From positions 10,577,501 to 10,641,500 of the forward strand of contig CANTUQ010000055.1 of NCBI GenBank assembly GCA_947683425.1: a DNA stretch of 64,000 nt, in the 5' to 3' direction. The notes beneath the pieces are model-generated. The model made no database searches, was not told where the DNA came from, and saw nothing but the letters and a program-made list of their open reading frames with translations. A program made the translations under genes and the position numbers. This DNA is from Excoecaria cochinchinensis. Its lineage: Eukaryota > Streptophyta > Magnoliopsida > Malpighiales > Euphorbiaceae. Below, in pieces: positions 46,226 through 58,007 of the stretch (the stretch's first letter is position 1; each line of letters opens with the position of its first letter).

Positions 46226-47904
46226 CTGTAGAATTACTTTTTTTTAGAAAACTCTATTGAGAATGGTTATAAGCTCTGCTTCAATAAAAGTTGATGATAA
46301 TAGGTTTATAATTTGGATCTTTCTAGCCAAAAATCCTATTTGTTGAGTTGAAAGGTCTGAGGTGATAGTGTTATTAGAATAATGGGCAACAACTGCTTGA
46401 GAATTGGCCTTTTCAATACAAAATGAATGCCACCATTTAATTCGATATTCTCGGTAAGAATGGGCAAAGAATTTTCATTATCTTAGATATGTTAAGTCCA
46501 AGATATAAATCTAGGGGACATTAAAGGTGGCTGAGAATTGCAGAAGCTTATTTTGTAATGTAGAATGATAATAACTTAAAAATTTTATATATCCTCGATG
46601 AATTGGAAGAAGAAGGGCATATTCAATGAGCCCAAAATATGTAAACCATCATATAAACCAGTTGGGAAAGTTTATTAAGGAGAAATAGAAAAACCAAGAA
46701 TGATTAAAATTTCTTAAGTAAAAAGCTTTGTACCAAGCTTCCTTATAATCATAATAACTATAAACCATTTGGGCAGGATATCCTGAAAGTGTCTTCAAAG
46801 TATGTGGCTTTGTCCCCAATCAGACAAGGTTAAAACTTGAATAATTTTTACTTTGATATAACTTATCTTTTTTGGATCTTGACTGTAATAGTTTTGCTCT
46901 ATCTCGACTGATCCAAAATCAACCAAAACTGCTTCATAAAATTCTATAACCCTAGAATGACTATCTTCTTGAAAATGATATCCATTGGGGAAAATATAAT
47001 TAATCAACTTATAAAATCTCTGATTTTGAATTAGACTAATATTTTCTAATTCAAGAACTTTAATAAACTGTCTATTGGGATTTAGAATATATTGGGAAGG
47101 TTTCCTAGAAGTAGAAGAACTAGTAGAGTTTGAAAAAGACAATGCTACTGCAATTAAATAATTTAGAGGTCTAAAAGGAGTAGATGGAGAGGGAATATGC
47201 GGCCTTAGAATTAGGGAAGAAAGAGACAAAGGTTGAGTTCTTGGTCCTAAAATAACAAATCTGTTTGAAAATATAGGAATTGTCTGATTAGAATTTGCTG
47301 TCTGATTAGAATTTTGACTTCTTGATGGCAATGAAGCTTTTATTAAAACCTTCTTATTAGAATTCAATTTACCTGTAAACATTTATGGGAAAAAAATCAG
47401 GTTAGCTATTATTTTTTTCTTTTAATAAATTTTATATCAAAATCAAAATTACTTAATAAATCTTGTCATCGTGCAAAAATTTGTTTAGAAATTAAATGTT
47501 TAACATACTTTTCTAAAATATGCTTTACTAATAGACACTCAATTCTTAATAAAAACTTTTTCACGTATAAATAATTTTCAAATTTTGCAATGCATAAAAC
47601 AATACTTAATATATTCTTTTTAATGGTCGAATAATTTTTCTAAGTAAGATTTCAGGTTCCAGAATAAAATTGTACTAACTCTTCTTTACTTCTTTTTTTT
47701 CCTTTTTTGCTTAAGAATACCCCTATAACCTATATCACTTGCATCTATTTTCATTATTAAATTTGGTTCGGGATGAGGAACACTAAGACAACGAAGGCTC
47801 TTAATCTTTTCTTTTATTTGTCTAACTATCTTAATATGCTCTTTTGGCTATGTTTCGCGATACTTTTTTAAACTATTATAGTGGCTTACATATTTTTCTT
47901 AAAT
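46226..47904 (-). repeat. Endogenous pararetrovirus, tandem copy 2
   Basis: Second unit of the direct duplication, joined upstream (higher coordinates) to the RT segment. Slightly better preserved than copy 1; the offset between equivalent bases is about 1682 bp. Confidence 0.85.
46795..47382 (-). pseudogene. Viral polyprotein C-terminal region (195-codon open piece)
   Basis: The longest open stretch of the viral relic. It lies directly downstream of the RNase H remnant in transcription order. N-terminal half rich in Ser, Pro, Asn and Thr; second half has KVLELENISLIQNQRFYKL and SQDPKKISYIKV, repeated in the other two copies in this window. Presumably part of the polyprotein rather than a separate gene, since no start context marks the first Met. 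I do not know its function. Confidence 0.55.
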
Positions 47905-49180
47905 CTTTTAAAAAATTCATGAATATAATTTAAACACCCTAACATTTGATTTTTGTCTGAAAAAGTTTCATTTTAGTGGTCGAGACTACTAATCCACTTA
48001 TATGAATAACATTAAAAAAATTTCTTAGATGGCTAATATGTTGATTGATAGAGTTTTAAAATATTAATATATCATCTATATATACTATAGAAAATTCATT
48101 TATAGGTTTTAATATATCATTCATAATATTTTGAAACTCTGATAGAGCATTTTTTTAAACCAAAATGGCATAACATTCCATTCAAAATGTCCAAAAGGTA
48201 TGTTAAATCCTATCTTATACCTATGCTCTTCAATAATTTGAATTAGCCAAAATCCTGATTTCATATCGAAAGTAAAGAATATTTTTGCATTATAAAGCTT
48301 CGTTAATAAATCTCTTTTATTAGGAATGGGATATCTATTACATTGTAAGACTTTATTTAAACACTTATAATTAATAACTAAATGAAGGGCTTCCATTTCA
48401 ATTTCTGCAGCATTCATGACATAAAAAGCAGAGCAAGACCATGGTGTCTTAGAATCACTAATTAGACTTTTATCTTTTAAATCTTAAATTTCTTTTCTGC
48501 AAACTTTCTGTAGCTCTTATGACATATGGGTAGCCTTAGACTTAGTAGGGATTTTTTTTTTCATCAAAATCCTTAATATAAGGAAGATTTACTATATGGT
48601 ATTTTCTATTCCAAAGGCATTTAGTATAAGGGTGCAAACTTCTTTAGAAAAGGTATCTTAAATTTCTTTTATTTTTTGTTTAATATTTGGGTCTTTCAGT
48701 TGAATTTCTAATCTTTTCTCATCAATTTCATTAATTAAGAATTTAACCTGATTTTGTTTATCTTTTAGTAAATTATTTTATTGAATATGATTTCCTTTTA
48801 ACTAACTAATATCTCTTGAAATCATGGAAAAAACTAATTCAAAAAGAATATCTTTGTTAAATTTTTTTGTTAATATTCCATTATCACATACATGAAAAGG
48901 ATAAAGTATAGTAATAAAAGGCGTTCCAAGAATTACTGTTGAATTTAAGTTTTTACTAGAATTAAGTAAGTTTTCAAACAATATCTTTTATTACAAATTT
49001 TTACTTTTGGTAACTTATAATTGATTATTAACTTAGAACCACTGGCAGTATTTAATCTTTCTGAAGATTTTTCATAACATTTAGTCAGTATTAATTCTTC
49101 CTGAGTAAAATTATGGTTGGCACCATTGTTTATTGAAGCTAAAGTTGAAAAATAAAAATCATCATAAATTACTATTTCTA
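47410..49180 (-). pseudogene. Endogenous pararetrovirus protease-reverse transcriptase-RNase H region
   Basis: Read on the minus strand: a protease-like segment near 49139-49103 in which the expected D-S/T-G-A triad reads NNGANHN, so the catalytic Asp seems lost; an RT piece open from 48417 to 48121 with YPIPNKRDLL and FDMKSGFW, both hallmarks of Caulimoviridae RT; the catalytic box YIDDILIF at 48082 downward; and RNase H with DASDIGYRG at 47745 downward. Frameshifts and stops separate these. Domain order and motifs separate it from the Ty3 elements here. It is an old, defective copy; genus uncertain (petuvirus- or florendovirus-like). Confidence 0.8.
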
Positions 49181-49337
49181 GCTTTACATACCATTTTTGA
49201 TAATTAATTCAAGAAATACTATTTACATATTTATTTTTTGATTCTTTGATAATTAAAAAAGAAGAACAAACTGTAATGGGCCAAATACCGCTTTTATCGA
49301 GAAATTGTACTTTTTTCGAGATTAGTCAGTATACCTT

Positions 49338-52300
49338 GAGTAGAAAGTACACCCGAAGGCGAAAAATATTTTATTGGATTATTAAAAATAATAGATTAGC
49401 AGGAGTTTAAGGATGAAATTTGCAGTTAAATCGCAGTCAACTAGGTTCCTAAAAATCAAAAATAAAAAAAAAAAGTCTATTTCGGTTTAAATAGTAATCG
49501 GGTTTAACCGATATTTGACCGGACTATTAAAAATAGCTATTGAACTCTAAAAATTTATCTAAAGGTATAGATAGACTCGAAATAACATTTATAAGCTATT
49601 GGCAGTGAAAAAGTATTTTTATGGTAATGCCAAAAATTGAGCTATTGGACTTATTTGAGTGAACTGGATCGAAAATGGATTCCGATTGGGCTAAAAATTT
49701 ATGTGTAGCCTAAGTAATATATTTTATGAATTATGAAATTGATTTTGGGAGAATTTGAGCTCAGGAAGAGAGAGAATTAATTTAATAGTGCAAATTGAGC
49801 CATAAAAGTGGTATGGGCTTTGGATTGGTTGGCCCAACTTGGTTGGACCTTAAACCAACCGAAAAACCCACTATATAACATATATTTTCTGCCCTTTTAC
49901 CCAACTTTTGTAGCTGTCCCGTTCTTCTCTCTTCTCTCTCAAAACTGAAGCCATTTTCTTTTTCTTTTAATGTGATTCCTCCATTTTTTTTCCATTTCTT
50001 CTTTAATCCAAGCTTTAAACATGATTATCAGCCCCTAATAAAAGTTATTCCAGCCTTTTAAACACTAAATTTGGTGAAAATTAGAGAGAAATCAAGAATT
50101 CTAGGTCTTGGGTGGTAAGCATAAATTAATGATTTTATTTTGTTTTAATGGTTCATATAGTTCAATTCGATTGTGTTAAGTGTGATTATGTTATTAGATT
50201 GAATTATTGAAGTATAATTTTTATGGGTTTTCTATGTGGGAATTTTGGCCATGCATGAAAATGAGGGCGGTGAAGGTTGTTCTAAGGATAAAGGTAAGAC
50301 AAAGGAAGTGTAGGAGGACTTAAGCAAGGAATTAAGGTTAGTGGTTACAAAATCTATTGTTTTCCATGAATTTTTGCATGAATTTATCTTATGTATGTTT
50401 GGGTTTGTATGAATTGTATGTGTAAAATTGAAATTGACGTTATAAATATGAAATTGGAGGTTAGACTTGATGTTGTGAATGATTAAAACAAAAAGAAAAT
50501 TCTTGAATGTGGTTTTCTTATGGAAACCAAATGGTTTATGCTTGAATTCATGGGTATATTTTGTATTTAAATGGAAATTAAGTGTATATTTATGTTAATT
50601 GATGAGTAATTAAGTTAATTTAATGATTGATGTATGAAAAATAATTTTTGAGGTTGAATTGTTGTCTTGACCAAATTAGTATTATGGTGAAATTAATGTG
50701 TGTTTTGATGATTTAATAAGTATTAAGTTATAAAATGCACATAGATATGAAAATGAGTGTAAATATATTTATTGAGAAATTTTGGAAAATATTTGAATAA
50801 TTTCTAGTTTATGGTTACATCATGGTTATAGTGGAATTTGTAAATTGAGTTATATTATCATGAGTTTGTGCCATAATTAGAAATTATTTGAATGTTTTGA
50901 AAAGAAATAATGCATTTTGTTCAAATTGAATATTGTGATATAATTGATATTAGAATTGGATAATTAGTGATTTAGTATTAAATCTGTGGGAAAAGAATAA
51001 GTTGAATGTGAATTTTCTATATTAGTCGAATGATATCTCAATGTTATGATATTGAGATTTGAGTTTACATAATGTATTTTATATAATTAATGGAATGTGA
51101 AAATATCATGTTGGCCAATTAGTACCTTAAATGATATGATACTATGAATTGAGTTCATATTATGTATTTAATGGAACTAAATTGAGTGAATTTTATGGAA
51201 AAATAATTTAATGTGGTAAAGTCACCTTGATGGTTGAATGGTAACTTTAATATGTTAATACTGTGAATTAAATATATGTTATATTTTTAATGAAAATTGA
51301 ATGAAGTGGATATTTTAATTACCCTTAGTAGTAGTCTGGTGGTTAAATCTAACTCAGGATATAGTTGACTAGCCATAGAGACACTTATACGGTGGTGCAA
51401 TTCAAGGCGACTTGCTTTACTTTGGTAGATTCGCAATGGTCTACCATAGCGATTCAATGTTTAAAATGCAGTGCTCAATGATAAAATGATTGAAATGAAA
51501 TGAAAATGCTCGAGTGGTCCTTTAGGATTACTCTAAAATGTAATGGACCTATGGGGTCCACGTGTCACACCCCGTTTGCCCCCTAGTAGAACGAGCCATG
51601 TGTGTGTGTATGTATTTGTATGTGTTTTGGCATGATCATAAGGGCATTTTGGGAATATTGCATGATTTGGGGTTTTTCTAGTGCGTGTGTGTGCATGTGT
51701 AGCACTATGGTGCGAATTAGTTGGGACAGGTTGGTGTGTGCATGAGTGCACCATTGTAGTGTGTGTGCATGGGAGTTGCATTATGTGTGGTTGATCATAC
51801 CATAGTAGGATATGCACTAGTGGGTTATTGTGGTGTGTGGGCATGCATACATTTGTAGGGTGTGTCCTTGAGGGAGCATTGTGTGTGTTGCTCATACATG
51901 TGTAGGGTGCATTATTAGGGTGTTTCATTGTGTGTATGTGATACATTTAGTTAGGGTGTGAGTAAGTAATCTCCTCCACTAGATGGTTTACATGTGTAAA
52001 GGGGAAAGAAGGATGGGAAAGAGAAAATGAAAAAGGGAAAAATCAGATTTTTGAAACCCATTTCCCGTTTTCTCTCTTCTTTCTTCTTCTTTCTTCCTCC
52101 TTTGCACTCTCCTAAGTGTTTTACTTAGATTCAAGCTCAAGTGGTGGAATTAATTACTCCCTTACATCTTCCTTGGTAAGTTCTTCCTTTTTCCTTGTGT
52201 TATTCATGCATTTTCTTCTTCTTCTTCTTGGGTTGGATCTAAGTTAGGGTTTGTGTTTTTGGTGTTTTGGTGCTTGTTTGTGCTTAGTTGAGCCTCCTCG

Positions 52301-54330
52301 CGAGCCAAAGGGCAAAGAGAAGGCTGGAACTAGTGGATCCAAGCAATAGGAGCTAAGAATTTTAAGGTTTGGGAATTTCTTGGTTTTCATGTATATATGA
52401 TTATGTATGAGATTTGATGGTTTCTTAGAATTAGGTTGTTATATGTTCCTTATTTTGATGTATATGCTATGGGTTTTTGTTTTCGAATGTGGATCTTGCA
52501 AGAGCATGAGTTAATTGTGATAATGTTGGAGTTGATGTGGTTTTGTGCATAAATTGGGGTTTTGGATGATTCTTGGAATTGGAGGTTTAAATTAATGAAT
52601 TGTGTGAAATTTCTTATTGATTAATGTTATATGATGGTTGTTGATGCTATTGGATGGCTGGGTTTGAGGTAAGAGGTTATTGGGTGAGTTTTTCATGTGT
52701 TTGTGGTTGATTGTGGGAGGAAGAAAATCTGCAGAATTTTGCAAATTTTGGAAAACCCGACGCTATCGCGAGCGCGACAGAGATCAGCGTTTTGGAGCTT
52801 CGCTGTCGCGAGCCCGCGATAGCCGAAGCGTTGAGCACCCTCTGTCGCAAGCGTGACATCCGTCGCGATCGCGACAGAGCGCGATGCTGGCTAAGTGCTA
52901 TCGCGATTCGTCGCGAGCCCGCGACAGCAATATTTGTTCTCTGTTGCGCTCGCGACATCGCGAGCGCGACAGAGCCTGGCCCCTCCGTCCTCCTCACGGT
53001 TGCGAAATCCATCCCGTACGCACAGCGCAGAGACTTCGGTCTCTGTCGCGAGCGCGACAGCTCCCTGTATGCGGAATGAGTTTTCTTTTGTTATGTGCGG
53101 TTTTTGAACTCCAGTTTCCTTTAATGTCTATGAGATTTATGCTTGATGTCTTATGAGTTATATGAATACGGATCCATGATACGACTATGTACATGTATGA
53201 TGATGATTTTGGAATGTTATGAAATGGATTGAATGGATTATGCATGACCTGCTAGAGTCTAGAAAGTGGATAGTTAGGCATGCCTAATAGAGTCTTATAG
53301 CTGCAGCCCTTAGTTTTGTTTGGACCCCGATCAGGTCCCCGCTTGGTTACTCGCGAACCCCTATGTGTTCGGATATTGTTTAAGATCCCGTTTGAAAATG
53401 TTTTGTGAAAGTTAAAAGTATCTTGGTTTTTCGATTCGTACCCGTACGGTACTATTTGTGATTGGCTCGTACCCGTAAAGTACTGTCCGTATACTCGTTA
53501 TCCACTCCCTCGAGTCAGCAGGTACCTGGTATGAATTTTGTTATGAGGAAATGTATGTGATACATGTGTGAACTCATAAATGAAAAGTATAATCTGTTAT
53601 GGGAATATGAATATTGTTATGAGCTTCTGAATGTATGGCTTTAGTGTATATGCATGCTTATGCAATTGATATGCTATGAGTATGGTATTTATGATGAACG
53701 CTTGTGTTTTGCCTTGACGACCGTTGTGAATGGTTGTCCTTTATATATATGTGTTCCCCACTAAGCGTTTATCGCTTAGCACGGTGTGTTTATCCGTGCA
53801 GGTGCGGAAGGAGTTACTTTGGGAGAGTCGCCGCAGTCTAAGTCAACGCAGCAGGGTTTAGAATAGGACTGAGTTTTGTATTTTGAGATTCTTTTTGTAT
53901 AGAACTCTCTTATATTGGTTTTGTAATAGCTTCCGCTTTTGTTTATGTAATTTGGGATTTGTAATTAATTGTTGTATCTCTTTGTTGATCAGAACAGTAA
54001 TGTAATGCCTCCGTTATATTAATGCATGATCAGCTTTCGCTTTCTTATACTTCGCAAAAGTTTTTAATTACCTCGCTTTTGTGTATGTTTATCTACGCTT
54101 TGTTCTCTGCTTTGTTTGGTTGCACCCTGACTCGTACGGCATCTTACTCCTCATGGGATAGGATCGCCTGAGTACGGGTAAGGGGTGTCATACCACGTCA
54201 CGTATGTAATGGCCCTAATAATGGCTTAGAAGTATTAGTGAATGTCTACAGTGTATTTAGAGTGATCACAGTGTAGAGTAGTGTATTGAGTAATGTTAAC
54301 AGCAGTGAAGTTAAGAGTTAAATGTGTTTG
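49338..54330 (+). repeat. LTR X1 (split by a solo LTR)
   Basis: 49338-51562 plus 54198-~54330, about 2.36 kb when joined. Related along its length to LTR X2: matching blocks at the start (..GACCGGACTATTAAAAATAG.. against ..GTTCTAAAAATAG..), a TATA box CTATATAACA (49871-49880), a pyrimidine-rich start region (~49920), a GGTAAG donor-like site near 50115, and GTGGTTACAAAATC near 50342. Ends are approximate and no TSD was found. No gene inside. Confidence 0.6.
51563..54192 (+). repeat. Solo LTR of the chromovirus family (younger copy)
   Basis: TGTCACACCCCG to GGTGTCATA, 2.63 kb, with TSD CCACG at 51558-51562 and 54193-54197. Close to the LTRs of copy 1 but keeps a ~50-bp segment near 51745-51795 that copy 1 has deleted. 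Hairpin array at ~52760-53065, AG/GTAAG donor-like site at 52669, double hairpin near 53760-53801. Confidence 0.93.
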
Positions 54331-56140
54331 AGGTATAGTAATTCCGAGATGGGGGACCCCGGAATAGCTATACAGCAAACTCGATGGTCGATTTTTAGAA
54401 AATTTATTATTTGATAAAATCGATCTGTGGGCCGTCAGGAGTCTAGTGGTAAAATTTGGAGTGAAAACAGAGTCAAATAGATTTCTGAAAGTCATTATGA
54501 AGTTGGCCTCTAGTTCGGTTCAAATCGAACCGAAGTTTGACTGGAGTTTGACCGAAGTTCTAAAAATAGTTATTGAACTCAAAAGGGTACAAAGTGGGAA
54601 GTGTACAGCCATAAAATAATTTTTTGTAATTTTTGACAGCATTAGAATGGTATTTTACGGTAGAACTGAACAGGGTTGAATCGGATCGATTTAACTAGAT
54701 TGCGCGCCAAATGGACTCCGATTGAGCTAAAAATTTGCAGAGAGGATACTTTTTATGTTTTAAGAACAGTGGAATTAGTTGGGAGTGAAAATAAGTTGAG
54801 AAACACATAGATTCTTTTAAATAGTGGAAAATTGCTGAAAAACTGAAATTTTGGTTCAAACCAGTTAGACCGCTTTGGTTGGACCGGTTCGATTCATTTT
54901 CACACTATATAAGGTAATAAGTGGCCAGATTTCTCTAGAGAAATATGGCCTCCACCGCCTCTCTCTTCTTTCTTCCAAACTGTATGCCATTTTTCTTACT
55001 TTCCTCTATTTTTCTTCATTCTTTCTTCAATCTTTCCCCAAATCTTAGCCTCCCAAACAAATATTTGTCCCTCTATAACATAAACACAGCAAGTGGAGTC
55101 CATTTGGAGCACTAAAACTGAAGAAAACTAAGTATTCAAAGTTTAGGGTTAAATTTGAGGTAAGTATTTAAGGTATTTTTAATTGGGTTTATTGCTTCCT
55201 ATGGGGGTTTTCAAGTGTGTAGAGTTCATTTATGAAGTTATTTTGTAAAAAAAAAAAGCATTGTTTTAATGGGTTGTGGTGGTTTATATTCGGCCATGGT
55301 TAGGATTACAAGGAGAGGAGATTTCTCTTAAAGCTAAGGCATCAAAAAGGACACTTAAGAAGTGCTAAGCAAGCATTTGAGATTTGTGGTTACAAAATCC
55401 TTCTATTTTCATTGATTTAGTTTGAATATTAGGTTATGTTTAAGTGTGAATATATAATTAAGGCATGATTAATTGAATGTAACTTAATAATCATGATTAG
55501 TAAGGTTAAATAATCGTGCGTATGTGTTTAAAATAAATTAGAGAAACATAGAGTGAAAACCCTAAGTGAGGCCGAATTGAACCTAAGAGAAATTCTTAGT
55601 GTATTTTGATGTTTAATTCATGTAAATGATGTATAAGTAATGTTTAACATGATATTTAGTAAATGGAGTGATTAAAAGAAAGAAAAGTAAGCTTAGTGTG
55701 AAAATGAAACTTAGGCCGAATTGATGTCTAAGAAAAACATTCATAAACTTTGGTGTTTTATGTAAGTAAATGATGTAAATGATGTGAATAACATGGGATT
55801 TAGCTAATTAAATGGTTAAATGGAAGAAAAGTGAATACATTTGGGTAAGTGTTAGTTGGGCCGAATTGAAATTAATAGAAAATCTACATATAACTTAGTG
55901 ATTATGGCTTGTAATTGGTGTAAATAATAAATATAATATGAGAAGTAAATAAGTAAGTGATTAAAAGAATGAAAAACAAACCTAGTGAATTATTGAAAGG
56001 TTGGCCGAATTGAATAATGGTAAAATTAATAGTGTATGTTAGTAATTAAGACATGTAATTGATGTTTATGGTAAGTACAAAAAGTGTATGGAATAAATGA
56101 ATGATTAAGAGAATTAATTATGAACATAGTGTAAAATAGG
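54331..56140 (+). repeat. LTR X2 (truncated)
   Basis: Directly follows X1 in the same orientation. TATA box CTATATAAGG at 54905-54914, pyrimidine-rich start near 54960, GAGGTAAG near 55157, then AT-rich DNA. It stops near 56140, where the composition switches to that of a minus-strand LTR. No gene. Confidence 0.55.
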
Positions 56141-57188
56141 TAACTTGCACACATAACTTACCTTCATTCAATCATACACATATGCTCATAACCTTAAACA
56201 TGCAATATACCATTTACATTTCAAGACTCTAAATCACTACTTGACATATTCATATATCAAATTAACACCATGAACATGCATATCCCAAAATCATGAACAC
56301 AATGCTATCCAAATCCATTCAAGCATACATACAACAACATGCATTTATAACAGTTCTAAGATAAATCACAAACAACCTATTAACACATGAAATTCCATAA
56401 TTTCATATCATATCATATCACAACATGCATCAAATGACTCAAAAATCGCAACACATGCACAAGTTCAAGAGCACACAATCCCGACATCTTGAAGTGCAGC
56501 CGAAAACACCCAATCTCAAATCTTGTCCTTGCCCTTCTCAATCCTTTTATCCGAAACTTCAAACACAACAAAGAACACCAATACAAAACTCTTAGTCCAT
56601 TACACAATCAGCTCGAACCAATAATAGAAATGGGGTACCCAACATAAAACTAAATCACACTTACCTTCTCAATCCTTTAAGAACCTCTTCAAACCATCCA
56701 ATGAAGAAATTAGTCAAAGGAAAACAAAATCAAAGGAGAAAGGAAAGAAAAACCGAGAAAGAGAGGGAAAAAGAGCCAAAATGCACGTAATCCATTAGAG
56801 GACAGATTTTCCCCCTAAAATCACTTATATTGCATGCAAAAGTCCACTTGGCACATCCTCTCAATGCCACATGTCATCTTAAGACATATGTCCCAAACCC
56901 TTCCAAACTCCTTACATGGCTGCCACTTGTCCAAACCCAACCAAAAATCCAATTAAAATCCCGCCTAAAGTAGACTTCCGTAAGAGTGCTCTGTCGCGCT
57001 CACGACTAGTGTTGCGCTTGCGACAGAACCTTTGCCAGAAGTCTCTAATTCCTTAACTTGACCAATTCTCCACACAATTTCTTCACTCACCCTTGCACTC
57101 ATTCCAAAGTGTCTTCTCTTACTGATACTCATCCATATACTCACCGAAACACCGCAAATCCTACTAGGGTGTAAACCGGGTTGTTACA
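56140..57188 (-). repeat. LTR fragment Y
   Basis: Minus-strand start TGTAACAACCCGG at 57188. AAGGTAAG donor-like site near 56668-56660, pyrimidine-rich segment near 56800-56720, and a CGCGAC-type hairpin at 56991-57026 like those in the chromovirus LTRs. The far end is missing or diffuse. The short open frame 56413-56607 is not convincing. Confidence 0.55.
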
Positions 57189-57189
57189 A

Positions 57190-57835
57190 GCCATCTCAAA
57201 TATCTCCACTTCGATGTCTGCTTAAACCAACTGGTAGTAGCTTATTGCTGAAGAGAAGTGATAGCTACTAAGTGTTCCTTAATGTTGTCATTGAGTCCAT
57301 TTTCAAACTATCGGCAACTAAGCGCTTTTGTCAAAACAAGCGTGGGTGTATACTTGTTAAGATAGCTGAAATTTTTCTCATACTCAGCCACGATTAGATT
57401 CCTCTGCTTCAGATTCAAGAACTGCTTCCATTTAGCTTCTTTGTATGCCTTCATTATATACTTCTTTTGAAACTCTTCTATAAAGAACTCCTATGTCACT
57501 GGATCAGGGAACTGAGGATGCCTCATTACTAACTTCAACCAGTCATAGGCTGCCCCCCGCAAAAGAGAAATAGCACAAGTTGCCCTTTGATCTTATGGAC
57601 ATTTCACTTCATCAAGAACTCATTACATCCTCTCCAACTAGTATTCAGCCTTATCGTACTCTTCCAAAGTGGTCCTTGTAAACTCTTTTGTGCCATGTTT
57701 TCTCACTATATCAATAGCACGATCCCGGGCCATACCATGAGAGATTTTTAACAAAGACTTTGTAGGCGCAACCGGTGGAGGTACTCCAGGTCTTACAAAC
57801 ATAAAAGGGTAAAAAATAGGCAAATCTTGATCCAT
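57190..57835 (-). pseudogene. Gag fragment of element Z
   Basis: Minus-strand Gag capsid remnant. Open from 57835 for 65 codons (MDQDLPIFYPFMFVRPGVPP), then stops, with capsid-family words further on such as YDWLKLVMRHPQFPDPV and KQFLNLKQRNLIVAEY down to ~57350. Cut at 57189 by LTR Y. It belongs with the PBS and LTR at 57991-60332. Same broad chromovirus-type Gag family as copies 1 and 2 but clearly different. Confidence 0.75.
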
Positions 57836-57990
57836 AAGATTGACACTTTTAGTTGTCTCCTCTAAAGCTTTGTGGGAATCATCAATCTTTATTATCTATG
57901 AGGAAACCAAGGATATCCGCATTAGTCCAACACAAATACCATATGGACTCATTTCTAGACATTTAGTTAGATAGAATCGACTAAACCTAT

Positions 57991-58002
57991 GCTCTGATAC
58001 CA
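57991..58002 (-). promoter_or_regulatory. Primer binding site of element Z
   Basis: Minus-strand TGGTATCAGAGC, perfect tRNA-iMet type, next to the LTR end at 58008. Confidence 0.85.
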
Positions 58003-58007
58003 CCAAA

